A stretch of 64,000 nucleotides of DNA from Enterocloster aldenensis (GTDB lineage: Bacteria > Bacillota > Clostridia > Lachnospirales > Lachnospiraceae): the NCBI RefSeq assembly GCF_003434055.1, contig NZ_QVEX01000001.1, positions 683,824 through 747,823 on the forward strand, in the 5' to 3' direction. A program made the translations under genes and the position numbers. Below the pieces are notes generated by a model, which was given only the letters and a program-made list of their open reading frames with translations, was not told the origin of the DNA and searched no databases. Position 1 is the first letter of the stretch, and each line of letters begins with the position of its first letter. Of the stretch, positions 6,846 to 14,682 are shown in pieces.

Positions 6846-8078
6846 TTATCTGCCTTCCAGGTACAGGGGAATTAAAACCTGCAGGTAATCGTCAATACAC
6901 GGATATTCCTCCCGATTGCTTTCATACTCCGCCAGGCTGTCGTATATGGGATACAGATTCGCAATACCGGTCTGCCTGTCCAAAAGCTGTTTTGCCGCGG
7001 TCCCATCCCCGTGTCCGGCTTCCCTGTAAATCCTGGCCTGCACCGCACGGACAATGGCCTCGTCCGTTATCCTGTACCACGGCATATTTACATAGATGGA
7101 AGAAGTATAATCAGCAGGGTTTTTATTGCCGGCCAGCGACTGGATCAGCTCCTGCTGCAGTTCCACCCCCGGATTGATGAATGGGTGAAGGCTTTCATGG
7201 ATGGTCGTTTCCAACATGTCCTGAATATGAAAGTTTCCGTCATAACCCAATGGGGACTGATAACTCAAAAAATACATGTCCCCATTGACAGGAATCTGGT
7301 GGAAGGAAGCATTATTCCGGGATTTGTATACGGAAAGGCATGTGGCGTAATGCAGGGTCTGTTGTGGAAACAACTTGTCCTTTGTTCCCGTATATGATTC
7401 CGCCGCATTAAAATACGTGATTACAGGCACGCCTGCCATCCCGCTTTGGATATGCTGTTCCAGCTGCCGGTGAATGGCCGAACGCTCAAAAAAAGCAGCG
7501 GCATGCGTGTCATCATAAAACTGGTGCAGGTTCTCCAAAAAATTATAGAATGCCTCATCGGTCTGAAAGACATAGGACTGGATGTTCCCTATGCATTCAC
7601 CTTTTTCTTTTGACGACACTGCATATTGAAGAAGGGGCACATATACATTCATGGATGCATTCATCCCCTGTCCGTCCACAAATGCTCCCAGGTCCCGTAT
7701 GAAGGCATGGTCTTTATAGGGCGAAAAGTATTCTATGGTTTCCTCATAGTCAACCATTGCATCTGCCGGAAAGAGATATGGGCTGCCAAAATCAAAATAT
7801 AAGCCGCAGGCAATCAGATAGGTATCAATCAGCTCGCTGTAAGAGACGGAATAAGGAGCCTCGGTATACAGATCCTTCATCAGCGCATCGCTGTCCCACA
7901 AGGCGGTAGTCCTTGATTCCGGGCTGCTGTCTGAATGACCGGTGTGTGGTTCCGGGCTGCTGTCTGAATGACCGGCGGTCAGTGATGGGGCGGCAGTTCC
8001 TCCATGATTCATCTGACTGCAGCCTGTTAACAAGACCATGAATGCCAGTATCACCGAAACCATCATTCTTCTCACCAT
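6846..8078 (-). CDS. lipoprotein with HExxH motif (DUF4932-like)
   Basis: A 410-residue protein with a lipoprotein signal (VILAFMVLLTGC), so it is anchored outside the cytoplasmic membrane. A Ser/Pro/His linker follows that carries GHSDSSPE twice. Near residue 295 the motif TIHESLHPFINP contains HExxH, the zinc-binding core of gluzincin-like metalloproteases, and resembles the DUF4932 family. Proteolytic activity is inferred, not shown. The start at 8078 is chosen because the signal peptide begins there, preceded by AAAGGCAGG; a reading from 8165 adds 29 unlikely residues. It lies 43 nt downstream of the phosphoesterase gene. Confidence 0.75.
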   Translation of the reverse strand: MVRRMMVSVILAFMVLLTGCSQMNHGGTAAPSLTAGHSDSSPEPHTGHSDSSPESRTTALWDSDALMKDLYTEAPYSVSYSELIDTYLIACGLYFDFGSPYLFPADAMVDYEETIEYFSPYKDHAFIRDLGAFVDGQGMNASMNVYVPLLQYAVSSKEKGECIGNIQSYVFQTDEAFYNFLENLHQFYDDTHAAAFFERSAIHRQLEQHIQSGMAGVPVITYFNAAESYTGTKDKLFPQQTLHYATCLSVYKSRNNASFHQIPVNGDMYFLSYQSPLGYDGNFHIQDMLETTIHESLHPFINPGVELQQELIQSLAGNKNPADYTSSIYVNMPWYRITDEAIVRAVQARIYREAGHGDGTAAKQLLDRQTGIANLYPIYDSLAEYESNREEYPCIDDYLQVLIPLYLEGR

Positions 8079-8121
8079 GCATACCTGCCTTTCGTCATAT
8101 TGTCCGTCAGCCGCGCCGGCC

Positions 8122-8622
8122 TTACAGGAAATTAAGCGCAAAGTGGGCCTCCCCTTCCTTATCAATCTCCATCAGCATGTAGGATGGCCGGTGTCCGTCC
8201 TGCCTTGGATAGGAAAGACTTCCGGGATTCAGTACTATCAGGTCCTTATCCCCGGGCTTTCTGCTAACCTCATAAAAAGGCCGGTGTGTATGGCCGTACA
8301 TGGCAATGTCAAAGCCCCTGGCCCTGGCCTCCTCGGCTAGATATTCAGCGCCCACGGAAACATTATAGTAGTGCCCATGGGTCAGAAGGGTCCGGTAGCG
8401 TCCGATCATGATATCCTTTTCCCTGTCCAGACAGGAGAAAAAGTCATTGTTGCCCAGGATCATCTCCAGGTCGCAGCCTTCATTGACCCAGGTGGCAATC
8501 ATGTGCTCGCTGCCTTCCGCATCCCCCAGATGGATCAGCATATCCAGGGGACCTGACCGCGCAATAACCTGCTTCAGGTTTTCATCCTTTCTATGGGTAT
8601 CACTGACAATTAATATCTTCAT
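8122..8622 (-). CDS. YfcE/MJ0936-family metallophosphoesterase
   Basis: This 166-residue protein has the calcineurin-like metal-binding motifs in order: SDTHR (residues 7-11), LGDAEG near 36, GNND near 58, HGH near 82 and GHTHRP near 116. These bind two metal ions and hydrolyse phosphodiesters. The length is that of the small YfcE/MJ0936 group. Its ATG overlaps the stop of the dITP pyrophosphatase gene by 4 nt, the usual pairing in Firmicutes, where both follow one another in an operon. The physiological substrate is unknown. Confidence 0.9.
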   Translation of the reverse strand: MKILIVSDTHRKDENLKQVIARSGPLDMLIHLGDAEGSEHMIATWVNEGCDLEMILGNNDFFSCLDREKDIMIGRYRTLLTHGHYYNVSVGAEYLAEEARARGFDIAMYGHTHRPFYEVSRKPGDKDLIVLNPGSLSYPRQDGHRPSYMLMEIDKEGEAHFALNFL

Positions 8623-9239
8623 CCTGCGTCCTCCCCATCTTTCTTAAGCACTTCTTCAAGAGCCGTCTTCATGGCCCTCAGCGCCTTTCCCCTGTGGCTG
8701 ATTTTATTTTTCTCTTCCATGGAGATTTCAGCCGAGGTCATGCCGTATGCGGGAAGATAAAGAATCGGGTCATAACCAAAGCCTCCCTGTCCCGCAGGCT
8801 CATCTGCAATCAGGCCTTCCATGGTCTCCTCTGTGTGGAGCACCTGGCCGCCCGGCAGGACCGCGGCTATGTTGCACACGAACCGTGCACTCCGCTCCTG
8901 CCCCGCTGCGTGCTTCAGCCTGTCAATGATATTCCTGTTCTTTATCTCATAGGAGGTATCCTCCCCCATATATCTGGCTGAGTAAATGCCCGGTTCCCCG
9001 CCGAGATGGTCCACCACCAGGCCGGAATCATCCGCAAGCACAATGTCCCCTGTCAGGTTCCACACCGCCCTTGCCTTAATCTCGGCGTTCTCCCCGAAGG
9101 TCGCCCCATCTTCCACAATCTCAGGCTCTGCCCCGGCCTCCTTCATGGACAGCACAGGCAGTCCCAAATCCGCCAGCAGCACCCTTATCTCCCGCATCTT
9201 CCCTTCATTGCCGGTTGCAAATATTATTCTATGTCCCAT
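8619..9239 (-). CDS. rdgB: XTP/dITP diphosphatase (RdgB/HAM1 family)
   Basis: This enzyme hydrolyses non-canonical purine triphosphates (dITP, XTP) to monophosphates and keeps them out of DNA. The 206-residue protein shows FATGNEGKMREI at the N-terminus, DDSGLVVDHLGGEPGIYSAR near residue 70 and GFGYDPILYLP near 150, all family hallmarks. The start at 9239 is chosen after GAGGATTGAGGAA; a reading from 9254 would add five residues. It is translationally coupled to the downstream phosphoesterase. Confidence 0.94.
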   Translation of the reverse strand: MGHRIIFATGNEGKMREIRVLLADLGLPVLSMKEAGAEPEIVEDGATFGENAEIKARAVWNLTGDIVLADDSGLVVDHLGGEPGIYSARYMGEDTSYEIKNRNIIDRLKHAAGQERSARFVCNIAAVLPGGQVLHTEETMEGLIADEPAGQGGFGYDPILYLPAYGMTSAEISMEEKNKISHRGKALRAMKTALEEVLKKDGEDAG

Positions 9240-9303
9240 TTCCTCAATCCTCATCTGTTATTCCACCCTGCCAGCCGCTGGCGCGGCCCTGTGCAGCGCC
9301 ACG

Positions 9304-11007
9304 CTAATCCGTATATGCCTTCAGGCAGAGATTGCACTTCTGTGTTTCTTCCACATGTTCCCAGACACTGCCGTTATGGCTCAGATACCCCTCCCCGTCC
9401 GACAGGTCCACCTGGGCAATGCCGTCCCCTGCATCGTATTCAATGGCAACCGGATGAACGGTTCCCGGTGTTTTTATTTTTATAATTATAGCAAATTTTT
9501 CGTTATCATCCAATCTTATTTTTTCTTTCAGGGGCACGGTATAATAACCTGCGTTGGCAAGCTTTCCCCTAACCACCGCAGTCCGGTCATTAAGGGCCCT
9601 CTCCATCCCGCGGCTCCCTGCTTCCGGCAGGTTCCGGGCCACGTATATCTCATATTCCGTATCCTTATCCGTTGCGTAGAATCCGGCAGCAGCCAGTTCT
9701 TCCCCTTTCCCGGCCTTGTAGGTATTGGCAAACCATGCCTGGTCCTGGCCGTATCCGATCTGCCCAACCCAGCCGCACAGGTCGCTTTGGTATATCTTTT
9801 TATAATTGTCCACCGGTTCCACACCTGTGTAGACAATGTTGTGCACACCGATATTGCTGTCATAGTAGGATACATAAAAATATCCCTGTTCCCCGAAATC
9901 TTCTCCCCAGCTGTTCGTACAGATAAACGCCCCATCCCCCTCAAGCTCCATGTTAAAATTTTCTTTTGGGAAATTGTCGTCCCAGCCCACGATTACAGAA
10001 TCGTGATTGGGCTGTTCATTGCCAATGTAGCAGTATGAATTGGTTTCCCGGTTATAGTACACAGACTCACTTTCATAATCCCGCATGGATGTGAACAGGG
10101 AACTTTGGACACCTCCTTTTAAGTATACGGCGCGTTTAACCGCGTCATAATCCTTTGGGCCAAGGACCTGTATCTCCTGTACATGCTTTGAGGGCTTCAG
10201 ATTGTCCGGTGAATACCCATCCCCATAGGGATCCTCCGATTCCGGCACAGGCCCCTGCCATGCCAGCAGATACGCCATGGACATGGTATATTCCCCGCCC
10301 TCGTCCTGTCCCAGCAGAAAGCTGTTGTGCATGGTCATATGGTCCACGGCAAAGGTCTCCCTGTCCGTTGGCAGAAGCGAGGATTCCAGAGCTGTAAGGG
10401 AGGCAAATGCCCAGCATGTGCCCAGTGAACCCTGGTTGCCGATCTGGGGCGCCCGGCCCGTTTTCCTGTAGTCATAGGACTCCGGAAGTCTTATGTCAGC
10501 TCCCCTGCCCCGGTTCCAGGTGTAGGGGAATCCGTCCCCCCGGTCCCCGCCGGATGGTCCGCCGGCTCCCGGCAGTCCATCCGTGCCAAGACTTCCCTGG
10601 CCCTCCGGTCGTCCATCCGTGCCAGGGCTTCCCTGGCCCTTCGGTTGTCCATCCGCGCCGGATATCCCTTGACCCTGGCCCTCCGGATATCCATCCGCGC
10701 CGGATATCCCCTGTCCCTGGCCCTCCGGATATCCATCTGTACCGGATATCCCCTGTCCCTGGCCTTCTGGCCCTCCTGTACCGCCATGGCCTGAATCCGC
10801 TGGTCCTGAATCTTTGTTTTCGTTTGAACCGCTGCCGTTTTCGGCCGCGCCTTCAGCTCCTGAGCCGTCCGCCGGTCCCTCTAACCCCTGCCCTCCCCCA
10901 AAAAGACGTGAACATCCGGCCGAGTTACCTGCCAGGATCAGGCCCAGCAGGATCAGCATCAGCCGTTTTCTCTGTCTGTATGATAAAAAGGTATTGCTGT
11001 GTCTCAA
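9304..11007 (-). CDS. papain-like (C1) cysteine protease lipoprotein
   Basis: A 567-residue surface protein. A lipoprotein signal ending GNSAGC is followed by a Gly/Pro/Gln-rich linker of near-identical repeats (about residues 80-145) and a C1A peptidase domain. The domain has the catalytic Cys in NQGSLGTCWAF (near 198), the His in NHDSVIVGW (near 340) and the Asn in NSWGEDFG (near 362). The remaining C-terminal region resembles the lectin-like beta domain that often follows bacterial C1 peptidases. It probably cleaves proteins at the cell surface. The start is a TTG that overlaps the stop of the upstream methyltransferase gene, with GGAGAG about 10 nt ahead. No inhibitor propeptide is obvious. 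Confidence 0.88.
   Translation of the reverse strand: MRHSNTFLSYRQRKRLMLILLGLILAGNSAGCSRLFGGGQGLEGPADGSGAEGAAENGSGSNENKDSGPADSGHGGTGGPEGQGQGISGTDGYPEGQGQGISGADGYPEGQGQGISGADGQPKGQGSPGTDGRPEGQGSLGTDGLPGAGGPSGGDRGDGFPYTWNRGRGADIRLPESYDYRKTGRAPQIGNQGSLGTCWAFASLTALESSLLPTDRETFAVDHMTMHNSFLLGQDEGGEYTMSMAYLLAWQGPVPESEDPYGDGYSPDNLKPSKHVQEIQVLGPKDYDAVKRAVYLKGGVQSSLFTSMRDYESESVYYNRETNSYCYIGNEQPNHDSVIVGWDDNFPKENFNMELEGDGAFICTNSWGEDFGEQGYFYVSYYDSNIGVHNIVYTGVEPVDNYKKIYQSDLCGWVGQIGYGQDQAWFANTYKAGKGEELAAAGFYATDKDTEYEIYVARNLPEAGSRGMERALNDRTAVVRGKLANAGYYTVPLKEKIRLDDNEKFAIIIKIKTPGTVHPVAIEYDAGDGIAQVDLSDGEGYLSHNGSVWEHVEETQKCNLCLKAYTD
10580..10765. repeat. tandem coding repeat in the C1 protease linker
   Basis: Three 14-residue units of the type YPEGQGQGISGADG (42 bp each) are followed by two shorter 12-residue units (for example RPEGQGSLGTDG). 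The DNA copies are nearly identical, so the array can expand or contract by slippage. Confidence 0.9.
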
Positions 11008-12167
11008 TTCTCTCTGCTCTCCTGACTTCGTCTGGGAGGTTTGGGACCCATAAACTGGTAAAAATATGTTTTCATCATTCCATTATAAATTTTACGGTTC
11101 TTGTCCGCTTTCCGCCCGATGTATTTCTCAGCATCCTCATAGGAAGTGATAAGATACATGGACCATGCGTCAAGGGCAGCATAGCGCTCCCCGATTTCAC
11201 GGTACAGCGCCGGAAGGTTGGATTTATCCTCAATCCGCTCACCGTAAGGCGGATTCGTTAAAATGAAACCATACTTCTTAGGATGGCTCAGGGCGCTGAC
11301 CGGCCTCTGCTGGAAGTGTATCATATCAGCCACTCCCGCGGATTCCGCATTGGACCTGGCCGCCTTCACGATATCGCCGTCAATGTCATATCCCTGGATA
11401 TCCACCTTTATATCCGTATCCACCAGTTCATTGGCCTCATCCATGGCCTCATACCAACATTTACGTTTAATCAGATTCCTCCATTCTTCTGAAAGGAAGG
11501 AGCGGTTCATCCCCGGCGCCATGTTGGCTGCCAGCATGGCCGCTTCAATGGGAAATGTCCCGCTGCCGCAGAACGGGTCCACCAGAATCCGGTCCCTGTT
11601 CCACGGTGTAAGCATAATCAGGGCAGCGGCCAGGGTCTCCGTAATGGGAGCCTTGCTGGTCAGTGTCCTGTATCCCCGCTTGTGCAGGGAATCCCCGCTG
11701 GTGTCAATGCCCACCGTCACCATGTCCTTGTACAGGAAAACGCGCAGGGGGTAACTGGCTCCATTTTCAGGGAACCAGGTGACGCCGTAATGCTTTTTCA
11801 GCCGCTCCACCATTGCCTTTTTCATGATGGACTGGATATCTGACGGGCTGAACAGCTTACTTTTAATAGAAGATGCCTTGGCAACCCAGAACTTGCCATC
11901 CTCCGGGATATACTCCTCCCACGGTATGGCCCTTGTGCCCTGGAACAGCTCTTCGAATGTTTCCGCTTTAAAACATCCTGCTTTTAACAGCACGCGTTCC
12001 GCGGTGCGCAGGAAAATATTTGCCCGGCATACGGCCTCGTCGTCCCCGATAAAGGTGACGCGTCCGTCCTCCACCTGGGAAATCTCATATCCCAGATCCA
12101 GTATCTCTTTTTTCAGCACCGCCTCCAGGCCGAAATGGCAGGGTGCAATCAGTTCATATGTCTTCAA
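11004..12167 (-). CDS. THUMP-domain class I SAM RNA methyltransferase (RlmL/YpsC-like)
   Basis: The 387-residue protein has an N-terminal THUMP-type RNA-binding region (about 1-160) and a C-terminal methyltransferase domain with DPFCGSGTFPIEAA (near 197) and ILTNPPYGERI (near 305). The NPPY motif marks N-methylation of a base amino group. Homologues methylate guanosine in 23S rRNA and are often mislabelled as DNA adenine methylases. The start is a TTG preceded by GAGAGGATAATTGA. The next gene (C1 protease) overlaps by 4 nt, which is odd for such unrelated functions. Confidence 0.9.
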   Translation of the reverse strand: MKTYELIAPCHFGLEAVLKKEILDLGYEISQVEDGRVTFIGDDEAVCRANIFLRTAERVLLKAGCFKAETFEELFQGTRAIPWEEYIPEDGKFWVAKASSIKSKLFSPSDIQSIMKKAMVERLKKHYGVTWFPENGASYPLRVFLYKDMVTVGIDTSGDSLHKRGYRTLTSKAPITETLAAALIMLTPWNRDRILVDPFCGSGTFPIEAAMLAANMAPGMNRSFLSEEWRNLIKRKCWYEAMDEANELVDTDIKVDIQGYDIDGDIVKAARSNAESAGVADMIHFQQRPVSALSHPKKYGFILTNPPYGERIEDKSNLPALYREIGERYAALDAWSMYLITSYEDAEKYIGRKADKNRKIYNGMMKTYFYQFMGPKPPRRSQESREN

Positions 12168-12187
12168 TCAATTATCCTCTCCGCATA

Positions 12188-12742
12188 TTACAGCTTAATT
12201 TCTTTTACCATAGCCCCGTCCAGGGTAAGGATGGAGAAAACGCCGTCCTCCAGCATGGCATAGGTGTTGGGGTTGCCTCCCTTGGGTATGGAAACCGATC
12301 CCGGGTTCAGCACCGTGATGGTCCCGCAGGCCCCGGTGTCCACCCTCTCTGCCTTCAGCAGATGGGTGTGTCCATGGACCAGTATATCGCCCGCCTTCAT
12401 GGGCGGCAGGTTATCCTGGTTATATACATGGCCATGGGTTGCATACAATGTCCTGCCGTCTATGACAAACAGTCCGTAATCCGCCATGATAGGGAAGTCA
12501 AGCACCATCTGGTCCACCTCCGTGTCACAGTTTCCCCTGACCGCGCAGATTTCATTCTTCATGGGGTTTAACATGGCAATGACTTCCTTGGGCGCATATT
12601 CCTTTGGCAGGTCATTGCGGGGACCGTGGTACAGTATGTCACCCAGAAGGACCAGACGCCCTGCCCCTGACCTTCCATATATATCCAGCAGCCGCCTGCA
12701 ATAGTACGCAGACCCGTGTATATCTGATGCAAACATTATTTT
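12188..12742 (-). CDS. yfcE: YfcE-type phosphodiesterase
   Basis: A 184-residue calcineurin-like phosphoesterase whose N-terminus MKIMFASDIHGSAYYC is very close to E. coli YfcE. Metal-binding motifs follow in order: SDIHGS, LGDILYHGP, GNCD, THGHVYN and HGHTHLL. YfcE hydrolyses phosphodiester model substrates with Mn; its role in the cell is not known. The start at 12742 is chosen after GGAGGATGAACCT. The gene lies 20 nt upstream of the RNA methyltransferase and is likely co-transcribed. Confidence 0.92.
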   Translation of the reverse strand, partial: KIMFASDIHGSAYYCRRLLDIYGRSGAGRLVLLGDILYHGPRNDLPKEYAPKEVIAMLNPMKNEICAVRGNCDTEVDQMVLDFPIMADYGLFVIDGRTLYATHGHVYNQDNLPPMKAGDILVHGHTHLLKAERVDTGACGTITVLNPGSVSIPKGGNPNTYAMLEDGVFSILTLDGAMVKEIKL

Positions 12743-12794
12743 CATAGGTTCATCCTCCAATAACAGGGTTTTGTCCTGAAATTTCAATGCATTT

Positions 12795-13127
12795 CTATTC
12801 TATAGCCGATGCAGGCCTTCTGTCAATGTATTTCCCCCGGTAATTCAACATTCCGCCGGCCAGATCCACTGCCTCATACCCCATTCTCCACAGGTCGCGG
12901 CAGGCCAGCATGCTCTTGGCCCCCCTGTCGCAGTAAAACACCACGGCGCCGTCCTTTCTTATCCGGTCCAGACAGCTTTCCAGGTCCTCAAAAGGAATGT
13001 TCACGCTTCCCCATATCCGGTCCCTCTCAAACATCCATGGCTCGCGCAGATCCACAAGCTGCGCCACCTTTCCCTGCTCCATCCATTCATCAAACTGTCT
13101 ATATGATATCATTGGAAATGTCGTCAT
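12795..13127 (-). CDS. single-domain rhodanese-like protein
   Basis: This 110-residue protein is one rhodanese domain, with LVDLREPWMFERDRIWGSVNIPF near residues 24-46 (shown in part as LVDLREP and GSVNIPF) and the active-site loop YCDRGAKSM, where Cys66 would carry the persulfide. Such small cytoplasmic rhodaneses transfer sulfur or bind other thiol proteins. It starts the minus-strand series rhodanese-yfcE-rlmL-protease. Its 5' flank (13128-13414) has no other gene. Confidence 0.85.
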   Translation of the reverse strand: MTTFPMISYRQFDEWMEQGKVAQLVDLREPWMFERDRIWGSVNIPFEDLESCLDRIRKDGAVVFYCDRGAKSMLACRDLWRMGYEAVDLAGGMLNYRGKYIDRRPASAIE

Positions 13128-13414
13128 TTCCCATTCACCTGCCCTTTCCTTTACGTCCGGCAGGCCGGGTACCTTTCAGGATAAGCTCCTGTGAATCCGG
13201 GGCCAGCCTGTCAGACGTGTCCTATTACCAGTATATGCAGCCAGGTCCCCAAGGTGCCGGACAGGCTGCCTGGAATCAAAAAAAGCCCGGCAGGATTATG
13301 GTGATTTCCTGTTCAGGCAGCTGGATTAACAGTAGGTATACAACAGAAAAGGCCACCGTTTTCAACCGGTAGCCTTCTCCTTCCATTCCGGTATGCACCG
13401 GAATGCAGCCAATC
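13128..13414. other. gene-free stretch with an inverted repeat
   Basis: CAGCCTGTC (about 13204-13212) pairs with GACAGGCTG (about 13259-13267) across a 46-nt loop. Nearby is a second palindrome, CATTCCGGT/ACCGGAATG, at about 13385-13406. No coding signal was recognised. The stretch may serve as the leader of the rhodanese gene. Confidence 0.4.
13345..13381 (-). terminator. terminator of the Asn/Ser/Gln repeat gene
   Basis: On the minus strand GAAGGCTACCG and CGGTGGCCTTTT form a strong stem with a short T-run, about 35 nt after the repeat-protein stop. Confidence 0.65.
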
Positions 13415-13693
13415 TTAGTAGTTTGAGTCGTTTCTGCTGCTGTTCTGGCTGCTGTTCTGTGAACTGTTCTGAGAATAGTTCTGGGAGTTGTTCCTGGAGC
13501 TATTCTGAGAGCTGTTCTGGGAATTGTTCTGGGAGCTGTTCCTGGAGCTGTTCTTAGAACTGTTCTGGCTGTTGTTCTGTGAACTGTTCTGGCTGTTGTT
13601 CCTGGAGCTGTTCTGGCTGTTATTCTGCTGATTCATGTTGCTGCTGTTTCTTGAGCTGTTTTCCATGTCGTTGCTGTAGTTATTATTAGACAT
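13415..13693 (-). CDS. Asn/Ser/Gln-rich repeat protein, function unknown
   Basis: A 92-residue protein made almost wholly of N, S and Q, with sparse R and Y, in short repeats such as NNSQNSSQ and NSSRN. It has no signal peptide, membrane helix or hydrophobic core, so it should be disordered. The ATG at 13693 has GGAGG 8 nt upstream, a strong site, and a terminator follows, so expression is likely. A GTG at 13699 is too close to the ribosome site. I do not recognise a family; low-complexity spore or coat-associated proteins and aggregation-prone domains look similar, but this is only a resemblance. Confidence 0.75.
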   Translation of the reverse strand: MSNNNYSNDMENSSRNSSNMNQQNNSQNSSRNNSQNSSQNNSQNSSKNSSRNSSQNNSQNSSQNSSRNNSQNYSQNSSQNSSQNSSRNDSNY

Positions 13694-13704
13694 TTTCACT
13701 ACCT

Positions 13705-14158
13705 CCTAAAAACACTTTTTTTGTTACAGGCTTAGTATGGCAGGAATCCGGACTGATTATTCTTAAAAATAAAAAAATCCGTCCGCGTCTGGCCCCGTCT
13801 AAGTTAAGGACCTTAAGTGACAGCGGGGATATTATGACTTTCTCACTATCATCATCCATTTTCCAACATCAGAATTCATCCATACGTGCGCGGTTAACAG
13901 CCAGATTCATCCTGTTCCGGGCGATTTTTTATAAACCGGAACAGCATCATCACACATTTCATGGGCATATCATCAAAATAAGGTTGCATTTTTCCAAAAA
14001 ATATATTATAAATAATATGAGGTAAAATGGTTTCCCTTAAACCATGACCTCATCCTTATTAATTATTTATACTCCCCTTGAGTAAACACCGGATAGCTCC
14101 CCTATCCGGTGTTTCTCTGTGAACCGAACCATGGTTTTAAATTTTTTTGATTATCCCA
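13705..14158. other. gene-free stretch with successive hairpins
   Basis: No gene is seen here. Three strong inverted repeats occur: CTGTTCCGG/CCGGAACAG at 13912-13943; a nested pair ATGAGGT/ACCTCAT around ATGGTTT/AAACCAT at 14017-14053; and a perfect 13-bp stem, AAACACCGGATAG/CTATCCGGTGTTT, at 14084-14114. The last resembles a terminator but lacks a clear T-run. A further GC-rich palindromic patch lies at about 13783-13833. Confidence 0.6.
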
Positions 14159-14187
14159 TTGACTTTTTCTCCCCCCTGTGTTATAGT
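14159..14187 (+). promoter_or_regulatory. promoter of the cold-shock gene
   Basis: TTGACT (14159-14164), a 17-nt spacer and TATAGT (14182-14187) form a near-consensus promoter. Transcription should start near 14194, giving a leader of about 120 nt before the cold-shock ATG. Confidence 0.8.
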
Positions 14188-14217
14188 GATAAAGTATTTT
14201 TGATTAAATTCTGATTT

Positions 14218-14268
14218 CACATATTTTTGTAAGTCATGAACACGATTGATGATTTACAAAAATATGTG
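14218..14268 (+). promoter_or_regulatory. long stem-loop in the cold-shock leader
   Basis: CACATATTTTTGTAA (14218-14232) pairs perfectly with TTACAAAAATATGTG (14254-14268). The stem continues through one G-U pair and four more pairs to an 11-nt loop, about 20 bp in all. It lies 45 nt before the start codon inside the predicted leader, a fitting place for temperature- or CspA-responsive control of translation or stability. Confidence 0.75.
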
Positions 14269-14313
14269 ATTTTATTTTATTCAAAAAAAATAATATTACA
14301 GGAGGTATCTTTC

Positions 14314-14517
14314 ATGAACAAAGGTACAGTTAAATGGTTTAATTCACAGAAGGGCTTCGGCTTTATCACAAACGAGGAGAACGGCGAGGACATTTTCGTT
14401 CATTTCTCAGGAATCGCATCCAATGGCTTTAAGTCATTAGAGGATGGACAGTCCGTAACATTTGACATCACCAACGGCAACCGTGGTTTACAGGCTGTTA
14501 ATGTCTGTGTAGCTTAA
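14314..14517 (+). CDS. cold-shock protein (CspA family)
   Basis: A 67-residue single cold-shock domain with both RNA-binding motifs, KGFGFIT (RNP1) and DIFVHFS (RNP2). It binds single-stranded RNA and melts structures at low temperature or in stationary phase. The start at 14314 is fixed by AGGAGG 8 nt upstream and by the canonical [10 protein letters not shown] start; an upstream ATG at 14236 lies inside the leader stem-loop. It is the only plus-strand gene in this part of the window and is flanked by its own promoter and terminator. Confidence 0.97.
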   Translation: MNKGTVKWFNSQKGFGFITNEENGEDIFVHFSGIASNGFKSLEDGQSVTFDITNGNRGLQAVNVCVA

Positions 14518-14544
14518 TCCGGTATAGACAAGGACTTTGACTGA

Positions 14545-14580
14545 GGACCTGCAGGATGTTACATCCTGCAGGTCCTTTTT
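14545..14580 (+). terminator. terminator of the cold-shock gene
   Basis: GGACCTGCAGGATG and CATCCTGCAGGTCC form a 14-bp perfect stem with a 3-nt loop, followed by TTTTTT. Confidence 0.95.
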
Positions 14581-14624
14581 TGTTTCATCCAAGGCACTGC
14601 CCGCCAAAGGGGCAGGCCGGACGG

Positions 14625-14667
14625 AAAAGACGCGCCCCGGAACCATTCATCCCGGGACGCGTCTTTT
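14625..14667 (-). terminator. bidirectional terminator
   Basis: AAAAGACGCG and CGCGTCTTTT form the outer stem, with CCGG/CCGG inside. T-runs on either strand serve the converging cold-shock and NlpC/P60 genes. Confidence 0.85.
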
Positions 14668-14682
14668 ATCTATTTGAAAATC

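Noticed and set aside
12809..13372. 187-residue plus-strand open frame opposite the rhodanese gene
   Set aside because: Mostly the antisense of the rhodanese gene, rich in Pro and Arg as expected for a shadow frame; no ribosome site.
13415..13693. Short regular repeats that could suggest a CRISPR array
   Set aside because: The repeats are in frame, differ in length and have no unique spacers; they encode an Asn/Ser/Gln protein with a good ribosome site.
13780..13840. Possible riboswitch on either strand
   Set aside because: No match to any riboswitch consensus I can recall; only palindromic pieces are visible.
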